Assembly: GCA_016202745.1 (NCBI GenBank)
Contig: JACQOB010000142.1
Location: 1-12,132, forward strand
Reading direction: 5' to 3'
DNA from: Candidatus Aenigmatarchaeota archaeon
Lineage (GTDB): Archaea; Aenigmatarchaeota; Aenigmatarchaeia; QMZP01
DNA length: 12,132 nucleotides
The position numbers were made by a program, and so were the translations under genes. Positions 1 to 7,245 of the stretch are shown here, one piece after another. Under the pieces are notes generated by a model. The model did no database searches and was not told the DNA's origin. It saw only the letters and a program-made list of their open reading frames with translations. Position 1 is the first letter of the stretch. Each line of letters begins with the position of its first letter.

Positions 1-929
1 AATTCCTGCCGGTGCTGATTGCCACTGCTGTGGCGTTCGCCCTGTTCTTCTATGTGATTTATCCGGACGGCATACGGAAGGCGGCGATAGAAGGCCACTA
101 CAAGACAACAGACATCATATCAATACTGAACCCTTCATTTGAGCTGCCCGACGTCGTGGCATCCTTTTTCTTCACCAACTCCTACCTGTTCCTTTTTGCC
201 CTTCTAATCACCCTGTACGGCTACAGGAAACGGATAATGAAGGCCGGCTTTTTCAAGGACAACCTGAAGGCCCCAAGGTATTACACGATATTCATCGTAA
301 TGTTCGCATTATCCTTCCTGATTTACTCCTTCACCGCGTTTGGGGACACGAACAAATACCTGATCTACCACAATTACGTCCCGCTAATGATACTGATGGG
401 GAAACCCCTTTCGGATTTTGCCAGGAACAGGAAAGCATTGCTCGTGTTGGTGATCATAACAGCTGTCAGCTTTGCAGCCATCGCCCCCACATTCCCCTAT
501 TTTGGCCATTACGCGAACTTCAACGTGCAGAAATTCTACGCTTATGAGATCTACGGCGGTTCCCACATAACAGCAACCCAGGACGCAATAGACTACCTGG
601 GAAGCATAGGCAACCCGGACATAGTCACAAACGAGCAAAACCTGATTTTCAAGTACCAGGGCAAGACCAGCTATATCCTGCCTCCCTATGACAGCAGCTG
701 CAATGCCGAATACGCCCAATCCCTCACTAGGAAGTATATAGTTTACTTTGCCGGCTATACAGTCGCCAATTCATACCAGGAAGACCCGTATGTCTGCCCG
801 TATCTTAGGGCATACAACCTGGCCAATGTGGCTGAATTCAAGGACGACTACCAGACCTTCCTCAACAGGTTCCCGGTGGTTGTCTATAAAATTGAAGAAG
901 CCATACCGCTGGAAATACAGCAGGGCTAG
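1..929 (+). CDS. Multi-pass membrane protein, GT-C/GT39-like, 3' part only
   Basis: The reading frame is open to the left edge, so the start lies outside the window; 308 residues are visible and the stop is TAG at 927-929. The GTG at 12 is simply an internal valine. About five hydrophobic segments can be seen, near visible residues 1-20, 52-75, 93-113, 121-135 and 145-165, followed by a soluble tail of about 135 residues that is probably outside the cell. The stretch around TNKYLIYHNYVPLMIL resembles the place where GT39/ArnT-type GT-C glycosyltransferases have a conserved 'RYLLPAYP'-like segment before a late helix. The catalytic N-terminal loop of that fold is not in view, so enzymatic function is inference. 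The gene converges on the methyltransferase gene with a 2-base gap. It could instead be a structural or unknown membrane protein. Confidence 0.6.
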   Translation, partial: FLPVLIATAVAFALFFYVIYPDGIRKAAIEGHYKTTDIISILNPSFELPDVVASFFFTNSYLFLFALLITLYGYRKRIMKAGFFKDNLKAPRYYTIFIVMFALSFLIYSFTAFGDTNKYLIYHNYVPLMILMGKPLSDFARNRKALLVLVIITAVSFAAIAPTFPYFGHYANFNVQKFYAYEIYGGSHITATQDAIDYLGSIGNPDIVTNEQNLIFKYQGKTSYILPPYDSSCNAEYAQSLTRKYIVYFAGYTVANSYQEDPYVCPYLRAYNLANVAEFKDDYQTFLNRFPVVVYKIEEAIPLEIQQG

Positions 930-931
930 CC

Positions 932-1456
932 CTACAACCTCTTCCTTGAAACAAACAGCAGGCAAAACGGGTCAAAATATGCATATAAGCGGCCCCTTTT
1001 ATAATATGTTCCCTTGACATTCTCCACCATGAAGTTGCATGAATGCAGGAACTCCACGAAACTTTTTCTTGTCCATGAATTGACATGAGGATTGCCGGTT
1101 ATTGGCTCGTCCTTCCATATGCCAACCCTGTGAAGCAGATTCCCGCAGTTCGGTATTGTTACTATCAGCTTCCCGTTGTCCTTCAGCAGCCTGTGGCATT
1201 CCCTGAAGACAGCCCTCGGATTTTTTATATGCTCCAATGAATCAGAAAGCACTATTGCCCCGAAAGACCTGGCAGGATAGCCAAGCTTCTCTTTTTGCAG
1301 GTCGCATACAACGTTCCCATGGCCGTATTTCACGACATCAACATTTACATCTCCAAGCGGGTTTTCCCCGCACCCTATATCCAGGACAGGGCCTTTTACC
1401 GATCGCAACACCTCCAATATCTCCTCATGCTTCCTCAGCCTGTATTTGAATTGCAT
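932..1456 (-). CDS. Class I SAM-dependent methyltransferase (Methyltransf_11 type)
   Basis: The product is a 174-aa soluble protein. SAM-binding motif I is VLDIGCGENP at residues 24-33. It is followed by an acidic strand end (VNVDVV, 37-42), the SDSLEHIKNP segment (71-80) typical of Methyltransf_11 enzymes, and LLKDNGKLIVTIPN (90-103). The acceptor is unknown; in this setting a sugar, glycan or lipid carrier is plausible. The frame is open up to 1498, but that longer version would run 35 bases into the upstream gene. The ATG at 1456, giving MQFKYRLRK, lies 7 bases after the upstream stop and is preferred. The gene therefore follows the 523-aa membrane protein in one transcript. It is short for the family, consistent with a minimal Rossmann core without an added acceptor-binding domain. 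Confidence 0.85.
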   Translation of the reverse strand: MQFKYRLRKHEEILEVLRSVKGPVLDIGCGENPLGDVNVDVVKYGHGNVVCDLQKEKLGYPARSFGAIVLSDSLEHIKNPRAVFRECHRLLKDNGKLIVTIPNCGNLLHRVGIWKDEPITGNPHVNSWTRKSFVEFLHSCNFMVENVKGTYYKRGRLYAYFDPFCLLFVSRKRL

Positions 1457-1463
1457 ATGGCAT

Positions 1464-3035
1464 CTATCCCGTACTGTATATGAAAATATCCCCCTCATTT
1501 ATTAATATTCGCTTGTCCAGAGCGCTTCTGGTGACATAATAATCTGCATCCATATCATTGTATTTTATAACGTCATTCCCGGAGCTGTCCACCAGATGCG
1601 GCACCCCGCCGCTGTATATTATCATTCTGTTTCCTGTCTGGAAGATCCTCGCCGCCTCTTCAAGGGCCACAGTCCCATTTGCATAACCCGTGTCCGGAAT
1701 GTCTATCATGGGATTGTAGGGGAATCCCTGAACCCATCCGGCATTGTTAATCAGGTCCGCATCCAGCCCTATCGTAGAATTCTCAGAAATCCCGTATAGG
1801 CGCTCTGTTGCGTAATAGAAATTCCCTGGAAAGTTGGCCTTTGCCGGAAGCACAAAAGCGGCATAACCCAATGTGAATATTACATACAGAAGCAGGATGC
1901 CCGGAATGAGCCTTTTATCCTTTACCAGGCGCATGATGCCCGCCGCGGCAAAAACGCTTAGAGGGAAAACGGAAAGGTACGACACTTTGCCTGCCAGGTA
2001 CAGCAGCCTTATGTCGCCCGATATCCCGGAAAGGAACACATAGCCAAATGCCAGCACAACAAGGAACGTGAAAGCCAGGGCGGCGAAAAGCACGTTCAGC
2101 ATGGCGGCTTCCTTCTTCCTAAAGGCCTGGTATACGCCGTAAATGGCGAAAATAAATACGGCAAGCGACAGGTAGGGGGGCAGCAGTATGCCGCCCTTGG
2201 CAAGGAACAGGCCGCGAAACGGTATTTCTTGTGCCGCTGTATGCGCTCCCAGGTTGGCAACAAACCTGATTGTCTCCGGAAACGCAACAAGAATGGCGGC
2301 AATCGGGGGCAGCATTATTCTTATGCGCCTTTCCCTGAGCAGGCTAAGCAGCACGAAAACCATGTAGACAAAAAAATACGGCGGGTAACTAGCAACACCG
2401 ATATTTGACAGCACAAGCGGGGCAAGCCTCCTTTTCAGATAAAAATACACGCTTGATATGAAAAAGAACTGCGCGAAAAGGTGGGGAAGGTAGCCCTGTT
2501 CAATGAAGAACATGTTCGTCAGGGCAAACCCGTATATCAATGCGGCTATTGCCGCAGCGCGCTTCCCAAGCACCCTTTCCGATATATAATACACGCCCAA
2601 TACGGATATGGCCTGCAGCAGTATCATCAGCACGGAAATGGAGACAAAAAGGTTTCCAATCAGGCCGTAAAAAATGGCTCCAACGCCATAGGCCATCTGC
2701 GGCTGGACGCCGCCGGGATTTATGGAATGGCTTACCTGTATCAGCCTTATATTGCGCGCCGTATTGTGGAAATCGCCTGCCCCATGCGGGAAAACAAGGT
2801 ACGGCATTGAAACGGCAACAAGGAATACGAGGGAGGAGAGGAAGATGGCGGCAGGCGCCAAATACAGCTTCCTGCCTTTTTCTTTGCGCACCGACAGGAC
2901 CGACAGGATTATGGAAAGAACGAGCGCTGCAAGGCTGCTGGCTGGGGTTAGCGCCGAGGAATATCCCAAATAAATTCCGAACAACCCCGTGAATGCGAAA
3001 AAGACAATGCAACCGGAGTAGAACTTCTCGAGCAT
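1464..3035 (-). CDS. Polytopic membrane protein, probable GT-C-fold glycosyltransferase
   Basis: The product has 523 aa with roughly eleven hydrophobic segments across residues 5-400, then a soluble tail of about 120 residues (about 403-523) that is probably extracellular. The first large non-membrane loop, near 78-115, contains PHGAGDFHNTARNIRL with D88. An acidic residue in the first outer loop is the usual catalytic feature of GT-C enzymes that take sugars from polyprenyl phosphate. A second candidate is the SGDIRLLYLAGK region at 339-350. The overall plan (many helices, then a C-terminal ectodomain) fits GT-C, but no family-specific motif was recognised, so the activity is inferred. The ATG at 3035 is supported by a TATA-like box about 25 nt upstream. 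It is the first gene of a two-gene unit with the methyltransferase and is divergent from wecB. Confidence 0.6.
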   Translation of the reverse strand: MLEKFYSGCIVFFAFTGLFGIYLGYSSALTPASSLAALVLSIILSVLSVRKEKGRKLYLAPAAIFLSSLVFLVAVSMPYLVFPHGAGDFHNTARNIRLIQVSHSINPGGVQPQMAYGVGAIFYGLIGNLFVSISVLMILLQAISVLGVYYISERVLGKRAAAIAALIYGFALTNMFFIEQGYLPHLFAQFFFISSVYFYLKRRLAPLVLSNIGVASYPPYFFVYMVFVLLSLLRERRIRIMLPPIAAILVAFPETIRFVANLGAHTAAQEIPFRGLFLAKGGILLPPYLSLAVFIFAIYGVYQAFRKKEAAMLNVLFAALAFTFLVVLAFGYVFLSGISGDIRLLYLAGKVSYLSVFPLSVFAAAGIMRLVKDKRLIPGILLLYVIFTLGYAAFVLPAKANFPGNFYYATERLYGISENSTIGLDADLINNAGWVQGFPYNPMIDIPDTGYANGTVALEEAARIFQTGNRMIIYSGGVPHLVDSSGNDVIKYNDMDADYYVTRSALDKRILINEGDIFIYSTG

Positions 3036-3055
3036 GCAATATTAATGTTAGGCGA

Positions 3056-3063
3056 CTTTAAAA
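3056..3063 (-). promoter_or_regulatory. Archaeal TATA box of the 523-aa membrane protein gene
   Basis: On the minus strand this reads TTTTAAAG, centred about 24-25 nt before the ATG at 3035. That spacing would place transcription start at or within a base or two of the start codon, so the mRNA is probably leaderless. No ribosome binding site is visible before the ATG. Confidence 0.55.
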
Positions 3064-3100
3064 TCGTGACACCCATAAGCTGTAGCTATGTGGCACATCC

Positions 3101-3108
3101 TTTTTATA
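3101..3108 (+). promoter_or_regulatory. Archaeal TATA box of wecB
   Basis: TTTTTATA is centred about 26-27 nt before the ATG at 3131, the spacing expected between a TATA box and a leaderless start. It is probably the main promoter of the six-gene biosynthetic run. It lies back to back with the minus-strand box at 3056-3063, about 45 bases away, so the two divergent units share a short control region. Confidence 0.65.
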
Positions 3109-3130
3109 CCAAGGCGGGTTAATATCGTTC

Positions 3131-4231
3131 ATGAAAATCGCCATTGTAGTCGGCACTAGACCGGAGATAATAAAAATGTCGCCAATCATAAAAGCGTGCA
3201 GGGAGAGGCGCATTGACCATTTCATTCTCCATACCGGGCAGCATTATTCATACAATCTGGATAGTGTATTCTTCAGTGACCTGGGACTCCCCCAGCCCAA
3301 ATACAACCTGGAGGTGGGTTCGGGCACCCACGCTGAAATAACAGGCAGGGCCATGACAGGCATAGAAAGGGTGCTTGCCAAGGAAAAGCCGACGTGCCTG
3401 CTGGTGGAAGGGGATACCGATTCCGTCCTGGCCGGCGCGCTCGCAGCCGCGAAGACGGGGATCAGGGTGGGCCATGTGGAAGCCGGCCTGAGGTCCTACG
3501 ACAGGCGGATGCCGGAGGAGATAAACAGGCGGCTCGCTGACCACATATCGGACTATCTTTTTGCGCCAACAATAAAATCCAGGAAAATTCTGGAGGAGGA
3601 AAACGTGCCGGGAAAGATTTTTGTCACGGGAAATACCATAGTGGATGCCGTGAACCAGTCCCTGGAAGCGGCCACCAAAAAATCAGCCATTGTGGACTCC
3701 CTGGGGCTTGAAAAATCCGGCTACTTCCTGGCCACCGTCCACAGGCAGGAAAACGTCGATGACAGGAAAAACATTGCCCGGATTTTGGAATCTTTGGAGG
3801 CCGTGGCAGGAATGGACATCCCAATTGTTTACCCCATGCACCCGAGGACGGGCAAGATGCTCGAGAAATTTAACCTGAAATCCAGGGCGGATGGCATACG
3901 AAACCTCAAGATAGTGGAACCGCTAAGCTACCTCGACTTCCTGTCCCTTGAGGCAAACGCCAGGCTGATCCTCACTGATTCCGGCGGCATACAGGAGGAG
4001 GCATGCATATTGAAAATACCGTGCGTGACGCTCAGGTCTTCCACCGAAAGGCCGGAGACGGTTGAGGTGGGCGGAAATGCCATAGCGGGGCTGGAGGCCG
4101 CGGCTGTCGTGAATTGCGTGCATGCCATGCTGAGGAAGAAGAGAACATGGAAGAACCCTTTTGGGGACGGCACCGCAGGCAGAAAGATTGTGCGAATCCT
4201 GCGTGGCAGCGAAATGGGATTAGCTTCTTAA
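3131..4231 (+). CDS. wecB: UDP-N-acetylglucosamine 2-epimerase (non-hydrolysing)
   Basis: The enzyme interconverts UDP-GlcNAc and UDP-ManNAc in the cytoplasm, the first step towards UDP-ManNAcA. The 366-aa length is normal. The GT-B-like family is clear: GTRPEIIKMSPII at residues 8-20, HTGQHY 34-39, EGDTDSVLAGAL 93-104, GHVEAGLRSYDRRMPEEINR 114-133, VTGNTIVDAV 165-174, VHRQENVDD 203-211, PMHPRTGK 235-242, and DSGGIQEEA 283-291 followed by the late SSTERPETVEVG stretch. D95, E117 and H204 fall where the E. coli enzyme has its key acidic residues and histidine. The start is fixed by the TATA box 26 nt upstream and by the MKIAIVVGTRPE N-terminus. The wecC partner follows three genes later in the same direction. 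Confidence 0.96.
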   Translation: MKIAIVVGTRPEIIKMSPIIKACRERRIDHFILHTGQHYSYNLDSVFFSDLGLPQPKYNLEVGSGTHAEITGRAMTGIERVLAKEKPTCLLVEGDTDSVLAGALAAAKTGIRVGHVEAGLRSYDRRMPEEINRRLADHISDYLFAPTIKSRKILEEENVPGKIFVTGNTIVDAVNQSLEAATKKSAIVDSLGLEKSGYFLATVHRQENVDDRKNIARILESLEAVAGMDIPIVYPMHPRTGKMLEKFNLKSRADGIRNLKIVEPLSYLDFLSLEANARLILTDSGGIQEEACILKIPCVTLRSSTERPETVEVGGNAIAGLEAAAVVNCVHAMLRKKRTWKNPFGDGTAGRKIVRILRGSEMGLAS

Positions 4232-4233
4232 AG
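4227..4233 (+). promoter_or_regulatory. Possible internal TATA box for the nucleotidyltransferase gene
   Basis: CTTAAAG overlaps the TAA stop of wecB and is centred 25 nt before the ATG at 4255. The spacing matches the other leaderless promoters of the window, and no clear ribosome binding site lies before this ATG. The motif is weak, and read-through from the wecB promoter is also likely. Confidence 0.35.
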
Positions 4234-4254
4234 CTAACCCTGCACATCTACCAT

Positions 4255-4953
4255 ATGAAAACTGTCATCTTGTGCGGCGGCAAAGGGGCAAGGATGGGCA
4301 GCATATCGGAGAAGATACCGAAACCGCTGGTACTGATAGGCGACAAGCCTGTCCTTTGGCACATAATGAAAATCTACGCTGCGCAGGGTTTCAGTGACTT
4401 CATTCTTTGCCTTGGATACAAGGGGGAGAAGGTGCGGGAATATTTTGAGAAAAACAGGGAGGATGGCTGGAGAATCTCGTTCGTCGAAACTGGGGCGGAA
4501 AGCACGAAATCCGAAAGGATTAAGCGCGTCAGGGACCTGATTGACGGCGAAGATTTCTTCCTGGCATACGGTGATGATGTCACAAACATAGACCTCCACA
4601 GGGTGCTTGAATTCCACAGGAAGGCCGGCAGCATAATAACAATAACAGCAGTCAGGATGCCGTCGCAGTTCGGTATAGTTGAAATAGATGGGTCCAGCCT
4701 TGTGACAAGGTTCAGGGAGAAGCCGGTACTCAACGAGTGGATAAATGGCGGCTTCATGGTTGTGAACAGGGAGGTATTTGATTACATCCACCTGGGTGAG
4801 CTGGAGAGCGAGGTTTTCGAGGCGCTCGCAGCCCAGAAAAAGATATCGGCATTCATTCACATAGGTGAATGGAAGGCCATGAACACCCTCAAGGACAGCA
4901 TAGAGCTGAACGAGCTATGGGAAACCGGGAAGGCCTTCTGGAAGACGTGGTGA
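4255..4953 (+). CDS. rfbF: Sugar-1-phosphate nucleotidyltransferase, glucose-1-phosphate cytidylyltransferase-like
   Basis: The enzyme joins a sugar 1-phosphate to an NTP, most likely Glc-1-P plus CTP to give CDP-glucose. The 232-aa protein has the nucleotide-binding start ILCGGKGARMG (residues 5-15), the KPL lysine at 23, a family-typical KPVLWHIMKIYAAQGFSDFI (31-50), LGYKGEKVREYF (53-64), WRISFVETG (72-80), the metal-binding YGDDV (105-109), FREKP (153-157), WINGGF (162-167) and a C-terminal LWETGKAFWKTW. These match RfbF-type enzymes more closely than RmlA or mannose-1-phosphate guanylyltransferases. It is about 25 aa shorter than typical RfbF because the segment between EYF and WRISF is reduced, so nucleotide choice is not certain. 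The frame extends upstream to 4114, but MKTVILCGG at 4255 is the family start. The SDR gene follows after 4 bases. Confidence 0.82.
   Translation: MKTVILCGGKGARMGSISEKIPKPLVLIGDKPVLWHIMKIYAAQGFSDFILCLGYKGEKVREYFEKNREDGWRISFVETGAESTKSERIKRVRDLIDGEDFFLAYGDDVTNIDLHRVLEFHRKAGSIITITAVRMPSQFGIVEIDGSSLVTRFREKPVLNEWINGGFMVVNREVFDYIHLGELESEVFEALAAQKKISAFIHIGEWKAMNTLKDSIELNELWETGKAFWKTW
4949..4953 (+). promoter_or_regulatory. Ribosome binding site overlapping the upstream stop codon
   Basis: GGTGA matches the core of the Shine-Dalgarno sequence expected for the 16S 3' end. It overlaps the TGA of the nucleotidyltransferase gene and lies 4 bases before the ATG at 4958. This arrangement suggests translational coupling of the two genes. 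Confidence 0.5.
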
Positions 4954-4957
4954 CCTG

Positions 4958-5926
4958 ATGGACTGGAAAGGCAGGCATGTGCTTGTGACAGGCGGCGGCG
5001 GATTCATAGGCAGCTGGGTCGCCATGGAATTGGCGTCAAGAGGCGCACGCGTCACAATATTTGTAAGGGATAAGGAGAGGGAAATCGGCTACAAGCTGCA
5101 CGGCCTTGAGAACAAGGTTAAGGTAGTCGAGGGCAACCTCAAGGATTACAGCGCCGTGAGGCACGCCATACAGGCCAGTGAGACAGAGGTCTGCTTCCAC
5201 ATTGCCGCCCAGCCGCTCGTGCAGTTCGCTACAGAGAGCCCGGTGGAAACATTCGAGTCAAACATACAGGGCACATGGCACGTCATGGAGGCCTGCAGGA
5301 CAGGCGAGCATGTGGAAAGGATAATTGTCGCGTCCAGCGACAAGGCATACGGCGTCCAGGCTACGCTCCCATACACCGAGGATAGCCAGCTACATGGCCT
5401 TTACCCCTATGACGCATCAAAGGCCTGCACTGACATAATTGCAAGGTCCTATTCAGCCAGCTACGGGATGAACGTCGCTGTGACAAGAAATGCAAACATT
5501 TATGGCGGCGGCGACCTTAACTTCAGCCGCATCGTCCCTGATGCAATCAGGTGCGTGCTGCTGGGAAAGAAGCTTCTCATAAGAAGCGATGGCACACCGG
5601 AAAGGGATTACATGTACATCAAGGACGCCGTGTCGGCCTATGCAACACTCGCCGAGAACCTCCACCGGAAGGAGGTGTCCGGCCAGGCGTTCAATTTCGG
5701 CACCGGAAAGCCCATAAACGTTCTCGAGCTGTTCAAGAAGATCGCCGCCATTTGCGGCAGGCCGGATGCGGAGACAGAAGTCCTCGGAGAGGCTAGGAAC
5801 GAGATAGACAGGCAATACCTCTCCTCTGAAAAGGCGAGGAAGGTGCTTGGCTGGAAGCCCAAGTTCACGCTTGACGAGGGCCTGAGGGAGACGGTGGAAT
5901 GGTACAGAAGCTACCTGAAGGCCTGA
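4958..5926 (+). CDS. rfbG: NDP-sugar 4,6-dehydratase of the extended SDR family, CDP-glucose 4,6-dehydratase-like
   Basis: The probable reaction is NAD-dependent dehydration of CDP-glucose to CDP-4-keto-6-deoxyglucose. The 322-aa protein begins with the NAD-binding VLVTGGGGFIG (residues 8-18). HIAAQPLVQFATESPVETFE (81-100) and NIQGTWHVMEA (102-112) resemble RfbG. The active-site strand is ASSDKAYG (125-132), with the T/S-D-K pattern of CDP-glucose dehydratases rather than the T-D-E of RmlB. The catalytic YDASK is at 151-155, and GGGDLNFSRIVPDAIR (183-198) is again RfbG-like, followed by RDYMYIKDAV (216-225). The directly preceding cytidylyltransferase-like gene, coupled by a 4-base gap, supports a CDP-sugar. 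It is somewhat short for RfbG (about 355 aa), so another NDP-sugar epimerase/dehydratase remains possible. No downstream RfbH-type dehydrase is present in the window. Confidence 0.78.
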   Translation: MDWKGRHVLVTGGGGFIGSWVAMELASRGARVTIFVRDKEREIGYKLHGLENKVKVVEGNLKDYSAVRHAIQASETEVCFHIAAQPLVQFATESPVETFESNIQGTWHVMEACRTGEHVERIIVASSDKAYGVQATLPYTEDSQLHGLYPYDASKACTDIIARSYSASYGMNVAVTRNANIYGGGDLNFSRIVPDAIRCVLLGKKLLIRSDGTPERDYMYIKDAVSAYATLAENLHRKEVSGQAFNFGTGKPINVLELFKKIAAICGRPDAETEVLGEARNEIDRQYLSSEKARKVLGWKPKFTLDEGLRETVEWYRSYLKA

Positions 5927-5960
5927 ATGCAATTTCTGTTGGGCATCTGTTAGGTATATG

Positions 5961-5968
5961 CTTATAAG
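5961..5968 (+). promoter_or_regulatory. Internal TATA box upstream of wecC
   Basis: CTTATAAG lies in a 74-base gap, the longest inside the plus-strand run. Its centre is about 36 nt before the ATG at 6001, so transcription would start near 5990 and leave a leader of about 10 nt. That leader contains AGGT at 5993-5996, a weak ribosome binding site 4 bases before the ATG. It suggests that wecC and the two genes after it have a promoter of their own. Confidence 0.55.
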
Positions 5969-6000
5969 TGCAGCCTGCCGAGACAATACTCAAGGTTACT

Positions 6001-7242
6001 ATGGACATATCCGTTATCGGCCTTGGATACATAGGGCTGCCCACCGCATGTCTTTTGGCCAGGGCCGGCCACAGGGTCATGGGCGTCGATGTAAACGAGC
6101 GGCTCGTTGACGGCATAAACAATGGCGCCACGTCAATAGATGAACAGGATTTCCTGGAGCTTTTCAGGCAGCACAGGCCCGCCGCAGCCACAAAGCCCGC
6201 AGAATCCGACGTCTTCATAATATGCGTGCCAACCCCCCTGGACGGCACGAGCAAGGCATGCGACATGTCCGCCGTCAGGTCAGCCGCATATTCCGTAAAG
6301 GGGAAGCTAAGGACAGGCAACCTGGTCATACTTGAATCAACGGTGCCGGCCGGCGCATCAAAGGCAACCGTAATACCAATACTTGAAGAAAGCGGCCTTA
6401 AGGCCGGGCGGGATTTCCATTATGCCTATTGCCCGGAAAGGGCATTCCCCGAAAGCCTGCTCAATGAGATGGTAAACAACTGCAGGATAATAGGCGGATT
6501 CGATGAAGAAAGCGGCAGACGCGCCGAAACGTTATACAGGTCGTTCGTCAAAGGCGAGATCATCAGGACCGGCATGACAGAGGCGGAGACCGTCAAGCTG
6601 ATGGAGAATACGTACAGGGCAGTCAACATAGCGCTGGCCGATGAATTTGCGCTGATATCGGAAAAGCTGGGCATCGATGTGTGGGAGGCAATAAGAATCG
6701 CCAACAAGCATCCGCGGGTCGGCATACTCAAGCCGGGGCCGGGGATAGGCGGACACTGCATACCCATAGACCCCCTGTTCCTTGTGGAATCGACAGAGTC
6801 GCAGTTCATACCGCTTGCGATAGAGATCAGCGAGTCAATGCCGGGCCATGTGCTGGAACAGGCAAGGCTTGTTTCAGGAAAGGATGCCCCGTCCATACTA
6901 ATCCTCGGCGCGGCATACAAGGGCAACGTCAATGACATAAGGGAGTCGCCTTCGCTTAAGATGGCGGCAATTGCACAGCAAAAGGGCTGGCGGGTGGGCA
7001 TCCTGGACCCGCACATACAAAAATACGCGTATAGCATGGAGGAATTCCTGAATGCCGTGAAAGGGTGCGATTGCGTGATACTTGCCACGGACCACAGCGA
7101 ATTCAGGGAAATCGACCTGGGTGGCGTGCAGGGAAACGGCAAGCTCCTGGTTGACACAAGGAATTTCCTTGACCATAAGAAGTGGGAGGCGGCCGGCTTC
7201 AGGGTAAAAGTCATTGGCAACGGCCGCCAGGGCCGGGGATGA
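6001..7242 (+). CDS. wecC: UDP-N-acetyl-D-mannosamine dehydrogenase
   Basis: The enzyme oxidises UDP-ManNAc with two NAD+ to UDP-ManNAcA, completing the pathway begun by WecB. The 413-aa protein has the three-domain plan of UDP-sugar dehydrogenases: the N-terminal Rossmann motif VIGLGYIGLPTACLLARAGH (residues 5-24), VPTPLD (76-81), LESTVPAGAS (111-120), YCPERAFPESLLNEMVNNCR (143-162), the central TVKLMENTYRAVNIALADE (197-215), the catalytic cysteine C253 in GPGIGGHCIPIDP (246-258), and the C-terminal LGAAYKGNVNDIRESPSLK (302-320). The YCPER-P pattern favours the WecC/WbpA group over UDP-glucose dehydrogenase. A longer GTG start at 5968 overlaps the TATA box and adds residues outside the family start, so ATG 6001 is chosen. 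The partner substrate supplier wecB is in the same cluster. Confidence 0.93.
   Translation: MDISVIGLGYIGLPTACLLARAGHRVMGVDVNERLVDGINNGATSIDEQDFLELFRQHRPAAATKPAESDVFIICVPTPLDGTSKACDMSAVRSAAYSVKGKLRTGNLVILESTVPAGASKATVIPILEESGLKAGRDFHYAYCPERAFPESLLNEMVNNCRIIGGFDEESGRRAETLYRSFVKGEIIRTGMTEAETVKLMENTYRAVNIALADEFALISEKLGIDVWEAIRIANKHPRVGILKPGPGIGGHCIPIDPLFLVESTESQFIPLAIEISESMPGHVLEQARLVSGKDAPSILILGAAYKGNVNDIRESPSLKMAAIAQQKGWRVGILDPHIQKYAYSMEEFLNAVKGCDCVILATDHSEFREIDLGGVQGNGKLLVDTRNFLDHKKWEAAGFRVKVIGNGRQGRG
7235..7242 (+). promoter_or_regulatory. Ribosome binding site of the toroid-like gene, overlapping the wecC stop
   Basis: GGGGATGA resembles GGAGGTGA, contains the wecC TGA stop, and lies 3 bases before the ATG at 7246. 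It supports this start and coupling to wecC. Confidence 0.4.
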
Positions 7243-7245
7243 ATT

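Noticed and set aside
1457..1498. Extended N-terminus for the methyltransferase
   Set aside because: It would overlap the end of the upstream gene by 35 bases and adds nothing typical of the family. The ATG at 1456 follows the upstream stop neatly.
2500..3039. Minus-strand frame of 179 codons in another phase of the 523-aa membrane protein gene
   Set aside because: The composition is rich in Arg, Cys and Pro, as expected of an out-of-frame reading. The hydrophobic frame beginning at 3035 is clearly the coding one.
4114..4254. Extended N-terminus for the nucleotidyltransferase
   Set aside because: The additional 47 residues would overlap wecB by 118 bases and look like out-of-frame wecB sequence. 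The family starts at MKTVILCGG.
4234..4860. Minus-strand open frame of 208 codons opposite the nucleotidyltransferase gene
   Set aside because: It is antisense to a well-supported gene, with no recognisable domain and no start signals.
6426..7220. Long minus-strand open frame (264 codons) opposite wecC
   Set aside because: It is antisense to a gene with complete family motifs, its translation resembles no protein family, and it has no promoter or ribosome binding site. It is a by-product of codon bias.
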